Origin: Verrucomicrobiales bacterium
GTDB lineage: Bacteria; Verrucomicrobiota; Verrucomicrobiia; Verrucomicrobiales; DEV007
Reading direction: 5' to 3'
DNA: 64,000 nucleotides
Assembly: GCA_029213195.1 (NCBI GenBank)
Contig: JARGNI010000013.1
Coordinates: 62,001 to 126,000, forward strand
This document shows, one piece after another, positions 45,447-53,010 of the stretch. How positions within the stretch are numbered: the stretch's first letter is position 1; each line of letters begins with the position of its first letter. The notes beneath the pieces are model-generated. The model saw only the letters and a list, made by a program, of their open reading frames with translations. It made no database searches and was not told the DNA's origin. Both the position numbers and the translations under genes were made by a program.

Positions 45447-45936
45447 TCTTTTTCCTTATCCTACTCCTTTTCCTTTTCTTCCGAAAGGTAATGAAACCAC
45501 TCTTCGACCACGAAAAACTCGAGGTTTATCAACGCTCCATTGATTTTGCAAAATGGTGCGTTCCTGTTCTCGATTGTATTCCTGCATCAACCTCGATTCG
45601 CAGCCAACTTGATCGTGCCTCAGTTTCCATCCCTCTCAATATCGCTGAAGGAAATGGGAAATGGTCGCGAAAAGATCGCTGTCGCTTTTTCGATATCTCA
45701 AGAGGAAGTGCCTTGGAGTGCGCTGCGGCACTGGATATCGCATCCGCCAGAGGCCTTCTCGACCCTCAACAAGTCACGGAAGGAAAATGCATACTGATCG
45801 CAGTTGTTCGAATGCTCATCGGCTTGATTCAAGCGAATGATCCAGAACGAGGACTGGAACGAGGAGAGTTTAAGGTAGGCGAAAACCTAGAAGAGTATCG
45901 AACGGAAAAGGAAAAGGAGTAAGAAAAAGAAAAGGA
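45447..45936 (+). repeat. Intervening-sequence-like element: four-helix-bundle gene bracketed by complementary arms
   Basis: The left arm (45447-45478, pyrimidine-rich) and right arm (45905-45936, purine-rich) can pair over about 32 positions. Bases 45462-45478 and 45905-45921 are a perfect 17-bp complement; the outer part has 10 Watson-Crick pairs, one G-U and four mismatches. The arms enclose a gene of the S23/four-helix-bundle family. This is the layout of intervening sequences in bacterial 23S rRNA, but here in a protein operon. The right arm also contains the AAGGA that would serve as the parC ribosome binding site. Confidence 0.6.
45491..45922 (+). CDS. Four-helix-bundle protein (S23/IVS-encoded family)
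   Basis: Protein of 143 aa from MKPLFDHEKLEVYQRSIDFA, preceded by AAAGGTA. The LEVYQRSIDFAKWC, IRSQLDRASVSIPLNIAEGNGKW and RFFDISRGSALECAAALDIA segments are diagnostic of the four-helix-bundle proteins found in 23S rRNA intervening sequences and dispersed in many Verrucomicrobia and Bacteroidetes genomes. The biochemical role is unknown; nucleic-acid binding and similarity to diversity-generating-retroelement Avd proteins have been proposed for the family. The gene is visibly poorer in GC than parE and parC, and its stop codon lies within the right arm of the flanking inverted repeat, which suggests insertion. Confidence 0.9.
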   Translation: MKPLFDHEKLEVYQRSIDFAKWCVPVLDCIPASTSIRSQLDRASVSIPLNIAEGNGKWSRKDRCRFFDISRGSALECAAALDIASARGLLDPQQVTEGKCILIAVVRMLIGLIQANDPERGLERGEFKVGENLEEYRTEKEKE

Positions 45937-45943
45937 ATTTCTC

Positions 45944-48211
45944 ATGCCAGAACCCACCCAGAATCCCCTCAAGGGAATGTATTCCGACTGGTTTCTCGAC
46001 TATGCCAGCTATGTCATTCTCGAGCGGGCAGTCCCGCATATCAATGATGGTCTGAAACCCGTTCAGCGTCGCATCCTGCATTCGCTGAAGGAGAAAGACG
46101 ATGGACGCTTCAACAAGGTCGCCAACATCATCGGTCACACGATGCAGTATCACCCTCACGGGGACCAGGCGATCGGAGATGCCCTCGTCAATATGGGCCA
46201 GAAGGAACTCGTCGTCGACACCCAGGGAAACTGGGGAAATATCCTCACCGGTGACTCCGCGGCGGCTCCGCGATACATCGAGACAAGACTTTCCAAGTTC
46301 GCCAACGAAGTGCTCTTCAATCCGAAGACAACGACCTGGGCTGCCAGCTACGATGGACGGAACAAGGAACCGGTTACGCTTCCCGCCAAGTTCCCTCTCG
46401 TTCTCGCGCACGGCGCCGAGGGCATTGCCGTCGGTCTTGCCTGCAAGATTCTTCCCCACAACTTCAACGAACTCATCGACGCCTGCATCTCCGTGCTACG
46501 AAAAGAGGAGTTCGAAATTTTTCCGGACTTCATTCAGGGCGGGATCGCCGATATGTCGGATTACAACGACGGTCTCCGTGGAGGGCGAATCCGTGTCCGG
46601 GCTCGTATCGAACGGGTCAAAGCCCGCCAACTCGTGATCCGGGAGATCCCTTTCGGAACGACCGCGACCAGCCTCTGCGACTCCATCCTCAAAGCGAACG
46701 AGCAGGGCAAGGTCCGAGTCTCGCGACTTGAGGACTGCACCGCAGAGAATGTCGAGATCCATGTCTATCTTCCCGCAGGAGTCGACACCGACCAGACCCT
46801 CCAGGCACTCTATGCCTTCACCGACTGCGAGGTCAGCATCTCCCCCAACGCCTGCGTTATTCAGGACAACAAGCCCCGCTTTCTCGGGGTCAGCGAGATT
46901 CTCAAGCACAGCGCCAAGCAGACCCGGGAACTCCTCAAGCAGGAACTCGAAATCAAGCTGGGAGAACTCCAGGAGAAGTGGCATTTTTCCAGTCTCGAAA
47001 AAATCTTCATCGAGAAGCGGATCTATCGACGCATCGAGGAATGCGAAACCTGGGAAGCGGTCATCGAAGAGATCTGGGAGGGCCTCCGCCCTTACCTCGG
47101 CATGTTTCTCCGCGAAGTCACCGAGGAGGACATCGTCCGGCTCACCGAGATCAAGATCAAGCGTATCTCGAAGTTCGATTCCTTCAAAGCCGACGAATTC
47201 ATCCGCGGCCTCGAAGACCAAATCAAAGAGACAAAGAAGCACCTCCGCCGCCTCACTCAATTCACGATCAAGTACTACGAGAGCATCAAGGAGCGCTACG
47301 GAAAGGGTCGCGAGAGAAAGACGGAAATTTCGACCTTCGATCGCGTCGAAGCCAAGCAGGTCGTGGTCGCCAACGACACCCTCTATGTGAACCGCAAGGA
47401 AGGGATGGCGGGCTACGGCATGAAACGGGACGAGGCCGTCGAAAAATGCTCACGTCTCGATGACATCATCGCCTTTTCCCGGGACGGCACGATGCGAGTC
47501 GTCAAGGTTGCGGACAAGGTCTTCATCGGAAAAGACAATCTCATCGTCCACGTCTTCAACAAGGAACAGCCCAAGTTCTACAACATGATCTATCGTGATG
47601 GCCGCGGTGGGCGGGCCATGGCAAAACGCTTCCAAGTCAGCGGAGTCACTCGGGAGAAGCTCTACGATCTCACCGCAGGAAAAGCAGGAACTCGGGTTCT
47701 CTGGCTGAGCGAACACGACACCGAGGAAGACGCGAACATCATCGTTCGAGTGCATCTGAAATCCGATCTAGGGCTTCGCAAACTCCAGATCGATTTTCGC
47801 TTTGCCGATCTTGGGGTCAAGGGGCGCGGCGCACGAGGAAATATCCTGACCAAGAACCCCGTGGATCGCGTCTCCCGCATACCCAAATCGGAACAGGAGG
47901 AAATCGAAGGCAAGACAAGCTCCGCTCCTCCCGAAAGCGCAAAAAAGCCTGAGCCGCCTAAAAAGGCGGCTACCCGCAAAAAAGCTCCCTCGAAAAAGGC
48001 TGCTCCGAAGAAAGCTCCGAGTCAAAAATCGGTAGCCGGCAAACCTTCGCCAAAGAAGAAAACCGCAGCTCGAAAGGCCTCGCCCCCTAAGCCAGCAACT
48101 CGCAAGAGCCCGGCAAAAAAGGCGGCTTCGAAGAAGAAATCGGCGACCAGGAAGACGAGTGCGAAAAAGAAGAGCGCTTCGAAAAAGGCGACTCGAAAAC
48201 GCTCCAGGTAG
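45944..48211 (+). CDS. parC: DNA topoisomerase IV subunit A-type (ParC) with histone-H1-like tail
   Basis: Protein of 755 aa. The breakage-reunion domain opens with MYSDWFLDYASYVILERAVP and PVQRRILHSLKE; the catalytic Tyr is Y111 in AAAPRYIETRLS. In the quinolone-binding helix the usual Ser is Gln75 (PHGDQAIGD). The family core ends near residue 650, then about 105 residues consist of Lys/Ala/Pro repeats (KKA, KKAP, RKSPAKKA), resembling histone H1 C-terminal tails. The Bacteroidetes-type sequence pairs with the ParE encoded upstream. Its ribosome binding site lies in the right arm of the element at 45447-45936. Confidence 0.94.
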   Translation: MPEPTQNPLKGMYSDWFLDYASYVILERAVPHINDGLKPVQRRILHSLKEKDDGRFNKVANIIGHTMQYHPHGDQAIGDALVNMGQKELVVDTQGNWGNILTGDSAAAPRYIETRLSKFANEVLFNPKTTTWAASYDGRNKEPVTLPAKFPLVLAHGAEGIAVGLACKILPHNFNELIDACISVLRKEEFEIFPDFIQGGIADMSDYNDGLRGGRIRVRARIERVKARQLVIREIPFGTTATSLCDSILKANEQGKVRVSRLEDCTAENVEIHVYLPAGVDTDQTLQALYAFTDCEVSISPNACVIQDNKPRFLGVSEILKHSAKQTRELLKQELEIKLGELQEKWHFSSLEKIFIEKRIYRRIEECETWEAVIEEIWEGLRPYLGMFLREVTEEDIVRLTEIKIKRISKFDSFKADEFIRGLEDQIKETKKHLRRLTQFTIKYYESIKERYGKGRERKTEISTFDRVEAKQVVVANDTLYVNRKEGMAGYGMKRDEAVEKCSRLDDIIAFSRDGTMRVVKVADKVFIGKDNLIVHVFNKEQPKFYNMIYRDGRGGRAMAKRFQVSGVTREKLYDLTAGKAGTRVLWLSEHDTEEDANIIVRVHLKSDLGLRKLQIDFRFADLGVKGRGARGNILTKNPVDRVSRIPKSEQEEIEGKTSSAPPESAKKPEPPKKAATRKKAPSKKAAPKKAPSQKSVAGKPSPKKKTAARKASPPKPATRKSPAKKAASKKKSATRKTSAKKKSASKKATRKRSR
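47952..47971. repeat. Perfect 8-bp hairpin inside the parC tail
   Basis: AGCCGCCT at 47952-47959 and AGGCGGCT at 47964-47971 flank a four-base A loop. It encodes part of the Lys/Pro-rich tail (EPPKKAAT). The GCCGCCT/AGGCGGC palindrome looks like a REP-type unit captured by the reading frame, but only one copy is visible here. Confidence 0.5.
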
Positions 48212-48351
48212 GGAAGCCTGCCCTGGACCGATCCGCTCAAGTTGCAGAGCCGCAATCGCTTAGGCAGGACAGGTGCGAGGGAACCTCATCCGGCCGGAAT
48301 CTCGCACGATCCAATTGATGCGGTTTCATCAACAAATGATGCAGAGCCGCT

Positions 48352-48417
48352 GGGAATAGGGAGTCTATCCTCAGGCTGGCATGTTTCTGTAGAGAGAAAT
48401 AGCCAGCGCCTATTCCC
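48352..48417 (+). promoter_or_regulatory. Candidate structured 5' leader of the cytidylate-kinase-like gene
   Basis: GGGAATAGG at 48352-48360 pairs perfectly with CCTATTCCC at 48409-48417, three bases before the ATG at 48421. Enclosed are a small GAG/CTC hairpin and a nested stem GCTGGC (48375-48380) / GCCAGC (48402-48407) topped by TTTCT/AGAAA. The outcome is a compact three-way-junction-like fold that occupies the whole ribosome landing zone, where no SD is visible. Confidence 0.45.
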
Positions 48418-48420
48418 TTC

Positions 48421-49191
48421 ATGATCCATCGAGATTTTCACCGTCAACGCATGATGACGTATCTCCGCGGCCAGCTTGCGGAGACAGGACCCAGTGCGGA
48501 ACAACAAGACCGAGCTCCCTCGTTGACGATCTCGCGACAGTGTGGATCCGGAACCAGCCGGATCGGGCGTGCGCTGGTCGAGTATCTCGATGAAGTCGAT
48601 GAATCCGCCATTCATGGCTGGGCCTTCTTTGATCAATCGCTGATCGGAAAAATCATCGAGGAAAACCTCCTCCCCGAAACCGCCGACCCCTACGCACTGG
48701 ATCAGGCCAAGTTTCCCATTTCGCCACTGTTGCAGGAGACCCTCGATCGTCCACGGTCGGAGTGGTGTCTTTTCAACCACTGCGCTTCGACAATTCGCAG
48801 TCTTTCCCGCATGGGCAATGCTGTGATCGCAGGGCGGGCCGCCAACTTCGTCACCTCCGACCATCCCAACACGTTTCATGTGCGACTGGTAGGGTCCGAG
48901 GCCAAGCGTATCGCCTACACGCGAAATCGATTCGAGATGACCAACGAAGAAGCTGAAAAGCTGGTCCGGAAGACGGATCAGTCGAGAGCTCGATTCGTCC
49001 GTCGCTACACGGGAATGGAAGTCGATGACCCTTCGGCTTACCACCTCATCCTCAATACTGACAATCTCCGGGACGAAGTGATCGTTCGCATCATCGGTGA
49101 CTCCCTGATCGAGTGGGCCAATGAACGTGGCCCATCGAGTGTCTCGAGAGGCCATTTCTCCCAAGCAATCTCTGAAGAGACTGTCTTGTGA
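48421..49191 (+). CDS. Cytidylate kinase-like family protein
   Basis: Protein of 256 aa. SLTISRQCGSGTSRIGRALVEYL is the P-loop region of the cytidylate-kinase-2 family (ISRQxGSGG/T replaces the classical Walker A), followed by a helical lid, GNAVIAGRAANFVTSDHPNTFHVRLVGSEAKRI and YHLILNTDNL, which match the same family. Members are predicted nucleoside monophosphate kinases or related phosphotransferases whose substrate is uncertain. It is followed 50 bases later by a cytochrome-like domain gene. The putative leader fold overlaps its start region. Confidence 0.82.
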   Translation: MIHRDFHRQRMMTYLRGQLAETGPSAEQQDRAPSLTISRQCGSGTSRIGRALVEYLDEVDESAIHGWAFFDQSLIGKIIEENLLPETADPYALDQAKFPISPLLQETLDRPRSEWCLFNHCASTIRSLSRMGNAVIAGRAANFVTSDHPNTFHVRLVGSEAKRIAYTRNRFEMTNEEAEKLVRKTDQSRARFVRRYTGMEVDDPSAYHLILNTDNLRDEVIVRIIGDSLIEWANERGPSSVSRGHFSQAISEETVL

Positions 49192-49240
49192 TCAGACGTG
49201 AGCGCCTGGTGGCCCCCGAGGAGCCCCATTTCTTTCCGTC

Positions 49241-49684
49241 ATGAACCCCCAGCCAAACTTCTCCACCCCACTCCTCACTTTCGGTTTCGTCATCGCCCTG
49301 ATGCATGCCTCTCCTTTCGAGACCGTTGCCGAAGAAGGCGATCCTGTCTCCTTTACAAAGACGATTCGTCCCATTTTGCGGGAAAAATGCACCCACTGTC
49401 GCAACAAGAAGACCCTGCCGGAACGGGTCAGCTTCGAGTCCGCAAAACAGGCCTTCGTGAAATCCAAAGGCGGACTGCCGATTATCGTTCCAGGTTCTCC
49501 TGAGAAGAGCTATCTCATGCTCTCCCTCACTTCCGCCCGGGTTCATGAGAATGCCATGCCCATGGTCGGCCCTCGCCCCACCGTCGGGGGGATCGAGTCG
49601 ATCCGAAAATGGATTCGCGAGGGAGCCGATTGGCCCAAGGGACTCCGAGGGCGGATTCGCCCCACCTTCTACCCCACCGTGTGA
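49241..49684 (+). CDS. Planctomycete-type cytochrome c domain protein with CxxCR instead of CxxCH
   Basis: Protein of 147 aa with a signal peptide (about 1-30). The domain layout VSFTKTIRPILREKCTHCRNKKT, SPEKSYLMLSLTS and ENAMPMVGP then IRKWIREGADWPKG matches stand-alone PSCyt1-type cytochromes. In these the motif is normally Cx(2)CH; here residue 54 is Arg (CGC) rather than His (CAC), a one-base difference that removes the proximal heme ligand. The distal Met (AMPM) is kept. Covalent heme attachment is therefore doubtful. The gene precedes a tandem repeat and convergent terminator-like hairpins. Confidence 0.8.
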   Translation: MNPQPNFSTPLLTFGFVIALMHASPFETVAEEGDPVSFTKTIRPILREKCTHCRNKKTLPERVSFESAKQAFVKSKGGLPIIVPGSPEKSYLMLSLTSARVHENAMPMVGPRPTVGGIESIRKWIREGADWPKGLRGRIRPTFYPTV

Positions 49685-49732
49685 TCCAGAATCGTCTTGT
49701 CCGGGATCTCCAGAATCGTCTTGTCCGGGATC
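49685..49732. repeat. Perfect 24-bp tandem duplication after the cytochrome-like gene
   Basis: Two identical adjacent 24-base units at 49685-49708 and 49709-49732 begin immediately after the TGA. Both contain CAGAATCGTCTTGTCCGGGA. The GTCTT core recurs in the hairpin at 49804-49827. Probably a recent replication-slippage duplication in a non-coding 3' region. Confidence 0.85.
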
Positions 49733-49780
49733 AGATCCGGAAGATTCCAATGCCCCTTCCCTGCTTAGCTGTCGAGCTGT

Positions 49781-49800
49781 CGGAAGATTGGCATCTTCCG
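49781..49800. terminator. Hairpin between convergent genes (cytochrome-like and AraC)
   Basis: CGGAAGAT at 49781-49788 and ATCTTCCG at 49793-49800 form a perfect 8-bp stem with a four-base loop in the 154-base gap between two convergent genes. There is no T-run, so factor-independent termination is uncertain; a stable 3' end for either transcript is plausible. Confidence 0.5.
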
Positions 49801-49803
49801 CTA

Positions 49804-49827
49804 CATCGTCTTACCAAGACCGACGAT
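49804..49827. terminator. Second hairpin between convergent genes
   Basis: GTCTT at 49808-49812 pairs with AAGAC at 49816-49820 around ACC, or alternatively ATCGTC at 49805-49810 with GACGAT at 49822-49827. Together with the hairpin at 49781-49800 it makes a tandem structured intergenic 3' region. The terminator role is inferred from position. Confidence 0.4.
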
Positions 49828-49838
49828 CTGGGGTCAAC

Positions 49839-50783
49839 TCAGGCGGCATTCATCTCGCGCAAGCGGGATGCCGACTCCTGATTCTCGCGGAATCTCGTCG
49901 GGCTTTCTCCCACATACTTGAGAAAGCTGCGATTGAACTGCGAGATGGATTGGAAACCAACATCGAAGGCGACTTCCGTAACCCGAGCCTGGGGATTGAG
50001 AAGCTTTCTCTTCGCCCACTCGACTCGACGGCGATTGACAAACTCGGTCAAGGTCATTCCAGCAGACTGCTTGAATACCTTGCAGAAGTAGTAGGGGCTC
50101 ACGCCGACGTGCTGCGCAACACTCTCCAGTGAAATCTTGTCCTCGAGGTGAGCGTTCACGAATCGCTTCGCTTTTACCACTACCTCAGGTTCCGCGTTGG
50201 CCTCTTCGATGAGGAGACGGTTGAGGATATCCGCCAATTGAAGGGCAAAGGCAGCGAGGAGCGTGACCGTTCCCTGATACTGGTCGATCGTCAGAACGGA
50301 AGTCTCACGCCAGAGTTTCTCCAGCGTTCCTCGCTCTGCCTCGGTGATACGAGGGTCAGCCAACGCTTCCTTCAAAGCGAGCGGAACCCGCTTGCCTGGC
50401 TTGCTGGTAAAAATCTGTCCGATGCTCAACATCGCGAAGGTGCGCTCTCCCGAACGGACTGGAATCAGGGTTTCCCGCATTCCTGCGAAACAGGTCGCCG
50501 TGTTGGGACGACCGCAGGCAGATTTTGCAAGGCTCCGATGCGAGGCTTTGCAACTCGCACATCCGCCCTCCCTCTCATTCATTTTACGACAGAAGGCATT
50601 GGCATGACTTCCGATCGACCGATCGGAGACGACCTCGCCCTCTTCGTGATCCGCAGGCAACAGGGTCAGATTGAGACCTGTCGCATCGTTGAACGCTTTG
50701 CGGTAGGTCTGAAAAAAGGGTGAGTCTGCCAACTTCTGGAAGATTCTCTCGTCGGCTCGATTCGCAGTTTCTTTCACATTCAT
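49839..50783 (-). CDS. AraC-family regulator with N-terminal PocR ligand-binding domain
   Basis: Protein of 314 aa. The N-terminal PocR domain (about 20-190) is marked by CRKMNEREGGCASCKASH, ATCFAGMRETLIPV and LSIGQIFTSKPGK, a PAS-like sensor with conserved cysteines that in the founding protein responds to 1,2-propanediol. The C-terminal double helix-turn-helix (about 215-300) is typical of AraC: ISLESVAQHVGVSPYYFCKVFKQSAGMTLTEFVNRRRVEWAK and VTEVAFDVGFQSISQFNRSF. The region upstream (50784-50958) separates it from the signalling operon on the same strand; its targets are unknown. Confidence 0.92.
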   Translation of the reverse strand: MNVKETANRADERIFQKLADSPFFQTYRKAFNDATGLNLTLLPADHEEGEVVSDRSIGSHANAFCRKMNEREGGCASCKASHRSLAKSACGRPNTATCFAGMRETLIPVRSGERTFAMLSIGQIFTSKPGKRVPLALKEALADPRITEAERGTLEKLWRETSVLTIDQYQGTVTLLAAFALQLADILNRLLIEEANAEPEVVVKAKRFVNAHLEDKISLESVAQHVGVSPYYFCKVFKQSAGMTLTEFVNRRRVEWAKRKLLNPQARVTEVAFDVGFQSISQFNRSFLKYVGESPTRFRENQESASRLREMNAA

Positions 50784-50958
50784 GGTCAGCAGTTCAATTC
50801 GGGGGGTTACTTACTGCTAGGACCCTAAGACCCAACCCTCCGCATGAATAGTGAGCGCGGTTCGGAACGTGGACTAGGGTTCTCCGCCCATGTCGAATAC
50901 GAAAATCTCGTAGGCTAAATCCGAGGCCAACCAAAAGCCGTCACAGGACCTTCTTGCA

Positions 50959-51612
50959 CTAACACTGGGACTCGACCCACCGAATCGCTTCGTAGGTCAA
51001 TTCTGCCGCATCCCGGAAGTTCATTTTCTCCTTAATATGGGTGCGGTGGGCGTCGACGGTGCGCACGCTGATCCCCATGATTCCCGCAATCTCACGGGAA
51101 CCTTTTCCCTCACCGATCGCTCGGTAAACTTCCAGCTCACGATCGCTCAGAGAAGAAACAGAAGCCGTCGGACCGCCCCCAGCAAGCACCTCCATCAGTC
51201 GCGAGGTCATCTCCTGGCTGACGAAAATACCGCCATCGAGAACTTGTTTCACGGCAGACTCCAAGAGCTCGGGAGCACGGTCTTTCATCATGTAGCCACG
51301 CCCTCCAGCACGAAGAACCCGCTCCGCATAGACCCCCTCATCATGTGAAGAGATCACGAGGCACTTCAGATCGGGATTCCAAGCCCGCATATCCTTGAGC
51401 AATTCCAACCCACTTCGATCGGGAAGAGACATATCAACCAGCGCCAGATCAATCTTATCGAGCGACTCCACCAAGGATAGCGCTTCGGTTGCCGAGCCTG
51501 CCTCCCCCGCGATCTCAACCCCGTCGATCGATTGGATGAGCTGGCTCAACCCCAATCGCATAATGGGATGGTCGTCGATGATGATGACCTTCTTGGATTC
51601 GCAATCGCTCAT
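50959..51612 (-). CDS. NarL/LuxR-family response regulator
   Basis: Protein of 217 aa. The receiver has VIIIDDHPIMRLGLSQLI (acidic pair), the phospho-acceptor in DLALVDMSLPDRSGLELL, and YMMKDRAPELLESAV. The LuxR-type helix-turn-helix is LSDRELEVYRAIGEGKGSREIAGIMGISVRTVDAHRTHIKEKMNF. It overlaps the upstream hybrid kinase gene by four bases and is its most likely partner, since that kinase has a NarX-type transmitter. Confidence 0.94.
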   Translation of the reverse strand: MSDCESKKVIIIDDHPIMRLGLSQLIQSIDGVEIAGEAGSATEALSLVESLDKIDLALVDMSLPDRSGLELLKDMRAWNPDLKCLVISSHDEGVYAERVLRAGGRGYMMKDRAPELLESAVKQVLDGGIFVSQEMTSRLMEVLAGGGPTASVSSLSDRELEVYRAIGEGKGSREIAGIMGISVRTVDAHRTHIKEKMNFRDAAELTYEAIRWVESQC

Positions 51613-52994
51613 GAGTCTTCTACTACGAGAGATAAGCAGATTTCGGTCCCATCGCCAATGGAAGCCTCGATCAGAAACGTCGCTCCAATGATCTCGGATC
51701 GCCGCTGCATCGTAAGGAGCCCCATCCCTCCACTCGTCGAATCCGGAGGCATTCCTTTTCCGTCATCGCGGATCCGGAACTGCAACTCCTCATCGAACTG
51801 GCGAGATTCAACGAAGATCCTCTCAGCATCGCTGTGTTTGACGGCATTGTTGACCGCCTCCTGGACGACTCGATACACCTGCACTGCGATCTCGGTATCG
51901 AGTCTGTCTACCGCTGCGCAGTCATCGATTGAGGCCACGCAATCGATGCCAAAGGTCTCCCTCTGCCGTTGCGCGAGTTCCTGAATCGCCCCGCTCAATC
52001 CCCGGGTCTCCAGGACGGTAGGCACTAGACCCTTGGCGATCTCGCGTGCTCGCACCCCGGCGTCCGCCACCATTTCGGTCACTTTCTTGACCAGTTCCGA
52101 TTCATTTCGTCCCTCCTGCTCCAGTTTCTGTTCGAGAACCTTGGTGAGGCACCCTATTCCGGAAAGCTGAGAGCAGAGATCATCGTGAATGTCCTGCCCG
52201 ATCCGTTGCTGCTCCTGCTCGCTGATCCTCACCAACTCCGCCTCGAGACGTTTCTCATTGGTGATATCACTCGCACAGAATACATATCCGGCGGTCCCAT
52301 CCTGCCGCATCGGTCGAACCTTCGCCCGGATGTAAATTTCGGCGCCATCAGTCCGCTCGCAATGGATCACGATCTCCGCATTTCCCTTAGCCTCGATCGC
52401 CGGAATGATTCGATCGTGCAGGGGATCCCCCGAGTGCGCGCAACACACTTCGTAGATGGAGCGCCCGATCGCATCGGGAGCCTCCATTCCAAACACTCGG
52501 CTGGCTCCCTCATTCCAATCTCGGATCTCCCCCTGCTCATCGACGTAAAAAACCGCGTCGTGAACATTTTTCAGAATCTCCGACTGAAACTGAAGCCGAG
52601 CCCGACTGCGCTCCTTCTCAATTGCATAGCGAATCGAACGACGCAGGATTTCGGCACTCGTCTCTCCCTTGATCAGGTAGTCCGAAGCTCCCAGCTCCAT
52701 GGCCGACTGATCGACTCTTTCATCTCCCTGGCCGGTGAAAAAGATGATCGCACGGGACACTCCTTCGTCGGTCATCTTCTGGAGCAGATCCAGCCCCGTG
52801 TGCGCCCCCAGCCGATAGTCGATCAAGTAAGCGTCGTGTTTCCCGGCGAGAAGAGCCTCGATCGCATCGTCAAAATCGGCAACCCAGTCCAACTGGAAAT
52901 GCGGATTCCGGATTTCGCTGAGAAGATCCCGATTCAGGACGAACTCGTCCTCATCATCGTCGATCAGCAATACCTTGACCAAGTCGTTGCTCAT
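51609..52994 (-). CDS. Hybrid kinase: receiver-PAS-HisKA_3 (NarX-type transmitter)
   Basis: Protein of 461 aa from MSNDLVKVLLIDDDEDEF. An N-terminal receiver (about 1-125; Asp in DAYLIDYRLGAHTGL, Lys in ASDYLIKGETS) is followed by a PAS domain (about 150-260; ILKNVHDAVFYVDEQGEIRDWNEGAS) and a HisKA_3/HATPase_c transmitter with the phosphorylated His in EQQRIGQDIHDDLCSQLSGIG, then QEAVNNAVKHSDAERI and DDGKGMPPDSTSGGMGL. No transmembrane segment: a cytosolic sensor. The receiver is likely phosphorylated by the upstream PAS kinase. The frame extends to 53042 but ATG 52994 places the receiver properly. Confidence 0.92.
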   Translation of the reverse strand: MSNDLVKVLLIDDDEDEFVLNRDLLSEIRNPHFQLDWVADFDDAIEALLAGKHDAYLIDYRLGAHTGLDLLQKMTDEGVSRAIIFFTGQGDERVDQSAMELGASDYLIKGETSAEILRRSIRYAIEKERSRARLQFQSEILKNVHDAVFYVDEQGEIRDWNEGASRVFGMEAPDAIGRSIYEVCCAHSGDPLHDRIIPAIEAKGNAEIVIHCERTDGAEIYIRAKVRPMRQDGTAGYVFCASDITNEKRLEAELVRISEQEQQRIGQDIHDDLCSQLSGIGCLTKVLEQKLEQEGRNESELVKKVTEMVADAGVRAREIAKGLVPTVLETRGLSGAIQELAQRQRETFGIDCVASIDDCAAVDRLDTEIAVQVYRVVQEAVNNAVKHSDAERIFVESRQFDEELQFRIRDDGKGMPPDSTSGGMGLLTMQRRSEIIGATFLIEASIGDGTEICLSLVVEDS

Positions 52995-53010
52995 CCAAGT
53001 ATCGTGCCGC

